Notes under the pieces: model-generated
What the model was told of the DNA's origin: nothing
The model's database searches: none
What the model saw: the letters and a program-made list of their open reading frames with translations, nothing else
Assembly: GCA_937944035.1 (NCBI GenBank)
Contig: CALDZQ010000163.1
Coordinates: 1-8,489 of the forward strand
Length of the DNA: 8,489 nt
Source of the DNA: an uncultured Neomegalonema sp.
Lineage (GTDB): Bacteria > Pseudomonadota > Alphaproteobacteria > Rhodobacterales > Rhodobacteraceae
Reading direction: 5' to 3'
Part shown: positions 4,447 through 8,489 of the stretch, in pieces
Numbering within the stretch: position 1 is the first letter of the stretch
How the letters are laid out: each line of letters opens with the position of its first letter
Program-made: the position numbers and the translations under genes

Positions 4447-6368
4447 TGGAAGTTCTCAGCACGATCCTCCCGTATCTTCTGGCGGCGGTAATTGTTGTCC
4501 CCATCGCCAACCGGATCGGTTTGGGATCGGTATTGGGCTATCTGATCGCCGGAGTCGCGCTTGGTCCGGCTTTGGGGGTTCTGACCGATAACACCGTTGA
4601 TTTACAGCATGTCAGCGAGTTCGGCGTCGTGATGATGCTGTTCCTGATCGGTCTTGAACTGCGCCCGAAAGAGCTGTGGCACATGCGGGCGCAGTTGTTG
4701 GGGCTGGGCGGTTTGCAAGTCGTGCTGAGCATCATCGCGATTGCCGGAATCCTGTGGTTCTGGGGCTTTGATGTGCGGGTCGGGGTGACATTGGGCATGA
4801 TCCTCGCCCTGTCCTCGACCGCCATCGTTCTGCAAACGCTGCAAGAGCGTAATTTAGAGCGGCGCACGGGGGGCAGGGCGGCTTTCTCGGTTCTGTTATT
4901 CCAGGACATCGCCGTCATCCCGATGCTGGCCCTGATGCCGCTGCTGGTTGTTGCGCACAGTCATGCGGGCGACGGGGATCATTCGCACGAGGCGGCGGGG
5001 CACGGCATCAACCTGCTTGCGGGCTATCCCGCATGGGCGCACGCCTTGGGCATTTTGGGCGTGATCGCCGCGATTATTCTCGCGGGTCGTTTCTTCGCTT
5101 ATCCGCTGTTTCGCTTTATCGCTTCAGGGCGGTCGGGCGAGATCTTCACCGCTGCGGCCCTGGCCCTGGTAATCGGCACGTCGATGCTGGTCAGTGCGGT
5201 TGGCCTGTCCCCCGCCTTGGGCGCATTTCTCGCGGGTGTGGTTCTTTCCGGCAGCGAATACCGCCATCAGCTTGAAAGCGACATCGAGCCGTTCAAAGGG
5301 CTGTTGCTGGGCATCTTCTTCGTCTCGGTCGGGGCGGGGGTCGATTTCGGTCTGCTCTCGGCGCAGCCCGTACTGATCCTTGGGCTGGCATTCGGCCTGA
5401 TCGCCCTGAAAGCCCTGATCCTCGCCATACTTGCTGTGGGATCGCGCATGTCTTTGCGGGACAGCTGGCTGTTCACGCTGGCCTTGCCGCAAGCGGGCGA
5501 ATTCGGTTTTGTGCTGGTCGGCCTTGCCTTGTCCATCGGTGCGCTTGCGGGGGATTTGGCAAAGATCGTCACGCTCGTCATCGCGCTAACAATGTTCCTC
5601 ACGCCCTTGCTGTTCATCCTTTACGAGAACGTGATCGAACCCCGGCTTGGGCAAAAAGCCGTTGCCCGTGAAGCGGACGAGATCGATCGTCAGGGCGTGG
5701 TTATCATCGCCGGACTGGGGCGTTTCGGACAGATCGTCAACCGCTTGCTCCGCTCGGACGGGATTGAAACGGTGGTTCTCGACGATGATGCGCAACAGCT
5801 TGATACGTTGCGGAAATTCGGCATTCAGGCGTATTACGGTGACGCGTCGCGGGTATCACTATTAGAGGCGGCGGGCATCGCCCGATCCAAAGTCTTCGTC
5901 GCCGGGTTGCGCGATACGCAAAAGCAGGTCCAGATGGTCTCGCAGGTGCGACAGCGCTGGCCGCATGTCCACATCATCGCCCGCGCCACAGACCGTGCGG
6001 CGGCGTATAAAATATCCGATGCGGGGGCGCAAACGGTTGTGCGGGAATTGCTGTCGGGATCGCTGGAGGCCGGAAAAGCCGCACTGACACAGCTTGGAAC
6101 CCACCCGTACCGCTCCGAACGCATCGCAACCGCGTTCCGCAACCATGACGAGGAGATGTTCCACGCTTTGCGCACGCTCTGGACAACGGATTTCGACAAC
6201 AACAGCGATTACGTCGCCGCCGCCCGCGCCCGATCCGAACAGTTGAACGATGTTTTGCGGTCAGACTTTGCCCACGAGCCGGAATCCGACGATTGGGCGT
6301 TACAAGCGGCTGAACGTTTTGACAGGGATGAACGTGATCCCGACAGCGAGGACGCTACGCGTTCGTGA
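4446..6368 (+). CDS. kefC: Glutathione-regulated K+/H+ antiporter, KefB/KefC type
   Basis: This 640-residue inner-membrane protein (E. coli KefC is about 620) belongs to the CPA2 family. Around 12-13 hydrophobic segments fill residues 4-395: FLIGLELRPKELW (66-78), SSTAIVLQ (123-130), QDIAVIP (153-159, with the conserved ion-binding aspartate Asp154) and GAFLAGVVLSGSEYRHQLES (259-278). The loop ESDIEPFKGL (277-286) corresponds to the KefC regulatory loop that contacts the C-terminal domain. A RCK_N/TrkA-N domain begins at VVIIAGLGRFGQIVNRLL (418-435), the GxGxxG nucleotide/glutathione fold, through about 535. The tail (580-640) is acidic and probably flexible. A histidine-rich loop, residues 171-186, lies between two membrane segments and is not typical. 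In the family, glutathione keeps the system closed and glutathione adducts open it, acidifying the cytoplasm against electrophiles. KefB cannot be excluded. Confidence 0.92.
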   Translation: MEVLSTILPYLLAAVIVVPIANRIGLGSVLGYLIAGVALGPALGVLTDNTVDLQHVSEFGVVMMLFLIGLELRPKELWHMRAQLLGLGGLQVVLSIIAIAGILWFWGFDVRVGVTLGMILALSSTAIVLQTLQERNLERRTGGRAAFSVLLFQDIAVIPMLALMPLLVVAHSHAGDGDHSHEAAGHGINLLAGYPAWAHALGILGVIAAIILAGRFFAYPLFRFIASGRSGEIFTAAALALVIGTSMLVSAVGLSPALGAFLAGVVLSGSEYRHQLESDIEPFKGLLLGIFFVSVGAGVDFGLLSAQPVLILGLAFGLIALKALILAILAVGSRMSLRDSWLFTLALPQAGEFGFVLVGLALSIGALAGDLAKIVTLVIALTMFLTPLLFILYENVIEPRLGQKAVAREADEIDRQGVVIIAGLGRFGQIVNRLLRSDGIETVVLDDDAQQLDTLRKFGIQAYYGDASRVSLLEAAGIARSKVFVAGLRDTQKQVQMVSQVRQRWPHVHIIARATDRAAAYKISDAGAQTVVRELLSGSLEAGKAALTQLGTHPYRSERIATAFRNHDEEMFHALRTLWTTDFDNNSDYVAAARARSEQLNDVLRSDFAHEPESDDWALQAAERFDRDERDPDSEDATRS

Positions 6369-6516
6369 CCTCGGTTTCGACTTTTGTGAACATTGAAACG
6401 TATTCAACGCCCAAAACCTGAAATGCCACAATCATCGCAGCCGCTAACATCGCAGCGATGAGGCCGTATTCAATGGCTGTTTGACCGGACTCGTCGTGAA
6501 AAAAGCGCTTCAGCAT
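6355..6516 (-). CDS. Flp-family type IVb pilin precursor (53 aa)
   Basis: The product reads MLKRFFHDESGQTAIEYGLI followed by a hydrophobic stretch (about 18-36) and a short polar tail ending TNA. The leader of 11 residues ending in Gly11, followed by QTAIEY with Glu at +5 and Tyr at +6, is the Flp prepilin cleavage site used by TadV/prepilin peptidase. The helix would then assemble into Tad pili on the cell surface. GGGAGAG (6528-6522) is a strong ribosome binding site 5 bases before the ATG at 6516. No Tad assembly genes occur in the window, so it is an orphan or a stand-alone pilin locus. Its last 14 bases overlap the end of the antiporter gene on the opposite strand, and no terminator is visible for either. 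Below common gene-length cut-offs, it is easily missed by annotation. Confidence 0.93.
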   Translation of the reverse strand: MLKRFFHDESGQTAIEYGLIAAMLAAAMIVAFQVLGVEYVSMFTKVETEVTNA

Positions 6517-6819
6517 GTTTGCTCTCCCTATAGTGTATGATTATGTCAGTCAGTGATTGACGGCATATGAATCGCTTAACCGCTAGACATGGAAAACTAT
6601 CAAAACTGAAGAAATTTTTCTCGGAATTTTGTGTAAATTCAGCGTTATGCTTAACCGTTGCAAAGTAGACGTTAGAACATCTGCAACGATCACTGTATCG
6701 GTGTGCATGTTTTAAGTTTTATCGTGATTACCGGGCCGCGAGGATGTGTCCGCTTCGCTTGAAATCGCTCTCAATAATAAATACCCCGCTATTCATCATG
6801 GTTTACAGGTAATGCGAAA
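6517..6819. other. AT-rich divergent intergenic region between the Flp pilin gene and fdhD
   Basis: Nothing here looks like a protein or RNA gene; the few frames are under 25 codons without ribosome sites. The region should hold a minus-strand promoter for the pilin and a plus-strand promoter for fdhD. Possible elements are TTGATA (minus, 6603-6598, with no good -10), CATAAT (minus, 6545-6540) and TTGAAA (plus, about 6758-6763). None pairs well with a second hexamer at normal spacing. The structured parts are an inverted repeat at 6656-6688, a direct repeat GCTTAACCG at 6574-6582 and 6649-6657, and AGAAA-TT-TTTCT at 6610-6621. Before fdhD, AGG at about 6808 is the only ribosome site, and a three-codon ATG CGA AAA TGA (6812-6823) overlaps the fdhD start. 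Confidence 0.45.
6656..6688. repeat. Inverted repeat CGTTGCA-N19-TGCAACG
   Basis: Two perfect 7-base arms (6656-6662 and 6682-6688) are separated by 19 bases. The arms lie about two and a half helical turns apart, compatible with a dimeric regulator or a small hairpin, in the gap between the pilin gene and fdhD. The right arm is also part of a second imperfect hairpin, TGCA at 6682 with TGCA at about 6704, enclosing CGAT/ATCG. No known operator consensus is recognised. Confidence 0.4.
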
Positions 6820-7689
6820 ATGAGCCGGTTCATTATACAGCCCGACCCGTCCCTGCCACGTCTGACCCGTCAGGTCACAGGATTGGACCACACGGGCGCA
6901 AGCGTTGACCTGCGCGTGGTCGAGGAACGCCCCCTGACCATGTTCCTCAATGCGCAAGAAATCGTCACCGCCATGACCATCGGCGACTATCCCGAAGAAC
7001 TCGCCATCGGCTATCTGCTCAATCAGGGGATGCTGCACAGCGATGATGTGCTGACAGGTGTTGATTACGACGAGGAACTCGAAACCGTGGTCGTCCGCAC
7101 CGAGCGCCCCACGGATTACGAGGAGAAACTTAAAAAGAAAACCCGCACCTCCGGCTGTGCCGTGGGCACGGTATTCGGCGATATGATGGAAACGCTGGAG
7201 GGGCTGACCCTTCCCGCCGCGCCCTTGCGCGCGAGTTGGCTTTATAAACTCGCCAAGGAGATCAACACCGTCCCCTCCCTCTACCTCGATGCGGGCGCCA
7301 TCCACGGCAGCGTTCTGTGCCGCGAAGATCAGGCGCTGGTCTATATGGAGGATGTCGGGCGGCATAACGCGGTCGATAAAATCGCGGGCTGGATGTTCCG
7401 CAACAACGCCGTCGGGGCCGATCATCTGCTCTATACAACGGGTCGCCTGACCTCCGAAATGGTCATCAAGACCGCCAGCATGGGCATCCCCATCCTTGCC
7501 TCGCGCTCCGGCTTCACCGCGTGGGGGGTCGAGATCGCCCGCGAGGTCGGCCTGACCCTGATCGGCCGGATGCGCGGCAAACGCTTCGTCTGCCTCTCCG
7601 GTGCGGAGCGCCTTATCCTTGATGCCGATCCAGACAGTGTCGAGGATGAAAGCCCCAAACACCGCCGTAAATCCTCCGGCGAGGGCTAA
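6820..7689 (+). CDS. fdhD: FdhD, formate dehydrogenase accessory sulfurtransferase
   Basis: FdhD carries sulfur from the cysteine desulfurase IscS to the bis-MGD molybdenum cofactor, giving active formate dehydrogenase in the cytoplasm. The 289-residue protein shows the family blocks: EERPLTMFLNAQEIVTAM (35-52), PEELAIGYLLNQG (58-70), TSGCAVGTVFGD (110-121), DAGAIHGSVLC (157-167), EDVGRHNAVDK (177-187), TTGRLTSEMVIK (206-217) and SRSGFTAWGVEIA (228-240). The catalytic loop keeps one cysteine, Cys113, where E. coli FdhD has Cys121-x-x-Cys124; the second position is threonine or nearby residues. Single-cysteine loops of the SGCGxGTVFGD type occur, as I recall, in alphaproteobacterial FdhDs, and the first cysteine is the essential one. 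The tail is charged (EDESPKHRRKSSGEG). It heads a run with the acetyltransferase gene 3 nt downstream. No formate dehydrogenase structural gene is in view. Confidence 0.93.
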   Translation: MSRFIIQPDPSLPRLTRQVTGLDHTGASVDLRVVEERPLTMFLNAQEIVTAMTIGDYPEELAIGYLLNQGMLHSDDVLTGVDYDEELETVVVRTERPTDYEEKLKKKTRTSGCAVGTVFGDMMETLEGLTLPAAPLRASWLYKLAKEINTVPSLYLDAGAIHGSVLCREDQALVYMEDVGRHNAVDKIAGWMFRNNAVGADHLLYTTGRLTSEMVIKTASMGIPILASRSGFTAWGVEIAREVGLTLIGRMRGKRFVCLSGAERLILDADPDSVEDESPKHRRKSSGEG

Positions 7690-7692
7690 GCC

Positions 7693-8148
7693 GTGGACTT
7701 CTCCCCCATGCGCGCGGATGAACAATCGCAAGTCATCGCCCTCTGGCAAGCCTGCGATCTGACCCGCCCGTGGAACGACCCCGCCGCCGACATCGCGCTG
7801 GCACGGGGCCGCGCCTCATCTGATATTCTGCTCGCCCGCGAAGGCGGTGAAGTCATCGCGACAATCATGGTCGGCGAAGACGGCCACCGCGCCTGGGTCT
7901 ACTACCTCGCCGTAGCCCCCGCCCGCCGCCGCCAGGGCATCGCCCGCACAGCAATGGCCGCCGCCGAAGACTGGGCCAAGGCGCGCGGAATGCCGAAAAT
8001 GCACCTGATGGTCCGGCTGGAGAACACCGCCGTCATCGCTTTCTACGAGTCCCTCGGCTATGAGGACGGCGCGTGCGTGATGATGCAAAAGTGGCTCGAC
8101 GCCAAAGGCGCGGCGCTTTACCGTGCGGGTGCGAAGCAGGGGGCATAG
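7693..8148 (+). CDS. GNAT family N-acetyltransferase, YpeA-like
   Basis: A 151-residue protein with the GNAT fold. WQACDLTRPWNDP (18-30) matches the YpeA hallmark WxxCdLxRPWNDP. EVIATIMVGEDGHRAWVYYLAVAPARRRQGIA (53-84) holds beta4 and the acetyl-CoA pyrophosphate loop RRRQGIA (78-84). ENTAVIAFYESLGYE (109-123) is motif B with the general-acid tyrosine. YpeA-like proteins transfer an acetyl group from acetyl-CoA; the physiological substrate is not established. The start is GTG at 7693, 3 bases after the fdhD stop. An in-frame ATG at 7708 exists, but the GTG version aligns with the full N-terminus of YpeA, so it is preferred. There is no separate promoter, so it is probably co-transcribed with fdhD. 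A functional link to formate dehydrogenase is not implied by the family. Confidence 0.88.
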   Translation: MDFSPMRADEQSQVIALWQACDLTRPWNDPAADIALARGRASSDILLAREGGEVIATIMVGEDGHRAWVYYLAVAPARRRQGIARTAMAAAEDWAKARGMPKMHLMVRLENTAVIAFYESLGYEDGACVMMQKWLDAKGAALYRAGAKQGA

Positions 8149-8489
8149 ATGACACTACTCATTCTCGGACTGGGGCTGTTCGTACTCGGCCACCTCGGCA
8201 CGACCGTCTTCGCCACCCAACGCGCCACACTGGCCGCGCGCACGGATGAGACCATCTGCCGCCTGATGGCGCTTGGCGTGCTGATGGGGTCGATCTACCT
8301 GATGGTGCAGGGCTGGCGCGCGGCGGATACCACGGTCTTGTGGGCCGCCCCCGATTGGGCGCGCGCCGTCGTCGTTGCCCTCATGCTTCCCACCCTGATG
8401 CTCTATTTCGGCGGCGCACCCGGATCGGCGATCAAATCCCGCATCCGCCACCCCCAGTTCACCGCCGTCAAGCTATGGGCGCTGCTGCA
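8149..8489 (+). CDS. nnrU: NnrU family integral membrane protein, N-terminal part (cut by window edge)
   Basis: The visible 113 residues start MTLLILGLGLFVLGHLGTTV and contain about three membrane segments (2-22, 40-58, 73-92). The end shows RHPQFTAVKLWALL just before the edge, which matches the NnrU signature HPQxxxVKxWAxxHLL. NnrU was first described beside denitrification genes. Related short membrane proteins also occur in isoprenoid or carotenoid pathways (the Z-ISO family shares the NnrU domain) and in many genomes without denitrification, so the name says little about function here. The ATG directly follows the TAG of the acetyltransferase gene with no gap, so translation is probably coupled. 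The rest of the gene is outside the window. Confidence 0.85.
   Translation, partial: MTLLILGLGLFVLGHLGTTVFATQRATLAARTDETICRLMALGVLMGSIYLMVQGWRAADTTVLWAAPDWARAVVVALMLPTLMLYFGGAPGSAIKSRIRHPQFTAVKLWALL

Noticed and set aside
6523..6535. Minus strand CACTATAGGGAGA, identical over 13 bases to the end of the T7 RNA polymerase promoter, upstream of the pilin gene
   Set aside because: The upstream recognition part of the T7 promoter (TAATACGACT) does not match, no phage genes are near, and GGGAGAG is explained as the pilin ribosome binding site. Probably coincidence.
6647..6715. Plus-strand 22-codon frame starting ATGCTTAACCGTTGC in the pilin-fdhD gap
   Set aside because: There is no Shine-Dalgarno sequence, no amino-acid run that would suggest a leader peptide, and no terminator/antiterminator pair behind it.
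6796..7749. Minus-strand open frame of 317 codons opposite fdhD
   Set aside because: The plus strand encodes a full FdhD with all family motifs. The antisense frame is a codon-bias shadow with no recognisable domain.

Overview
The window looks like chromosomal DNA of an alphaproteobacterium. Coding DNA is GC-rich and the intergenic gaps are AT-richer. The gene families point the same way: a DUF6494/Mrp/degenerate biotin-lipoate-ligase/DUF6505 operon, a single-cysteine FdhD, an NnrU-family membrane protein and a Flp-type pilin. I recognise families from sequence memory only, and the order or genus cannot be fixed. No rRNA, tRNA, insertion sequence, CRISPR array or phage gene is visible. Both window edges cut genes (leuA on the left, nnrU on the right).

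Left part, minus strand (1-1048). The 5' end of leuA (2-isopropylmalate synthase) is preceded by a nearly textbook leucine attenuator. A 16-residue leader peptide carries four consecutive leucine codons, and its stop codon abuts a pair of mutually exclusive RNA hairpins. The likely promoter would start transcription at the leader AUG itself, making the leader leaderless. Upstream lies a small predicted lipoprotein with its own promoter and a T-tract terminator.

Centre-left, minus strand (1049-3637). Four genes are joined by 4-nt stop/start overlaps: DUF6494 protein, Mrp/ApbC Fe-S carrier ATPase, a biotin/lipoate-ligase-like protein that lacks the usual catalytic signatures, and a DUF6505 protein. 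This tightly coupled set is the best candidate for an incompletely described system, probably a metallocofactor or lipoyl-related maturation module. The presence of fdhD about 3 kb away fits that, but the function is inferred.

Centre, plus strand (3865-6368). A KefF/KefG-like flavodoxin-fold oxidoreductase is followed, with a 1-nt overlap, by a KefB/KefC-type K+/H+ antiporter. Together they form a glutathione-gated potassium efflux pair for electrophile defence. The antiporter has a histidine-rich loop. Its 3' end overlaps a convergent 53-residue Flp pilin gene on the minus strand.

Right part (6517-8489). A 303-bp AT-rich divergent intergenic region with several inverted and direct repeats separates the pilin gene from a plus-strand run of fdhD (formate dehydrogenase sulfurtransferase), a YpeA-like GNAT acetyltransferase with a GTG start, and a truncated nnrU-family gene. 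The last two are packed with gaps of 3 and 0 nt, so these three genes probably form one operon.
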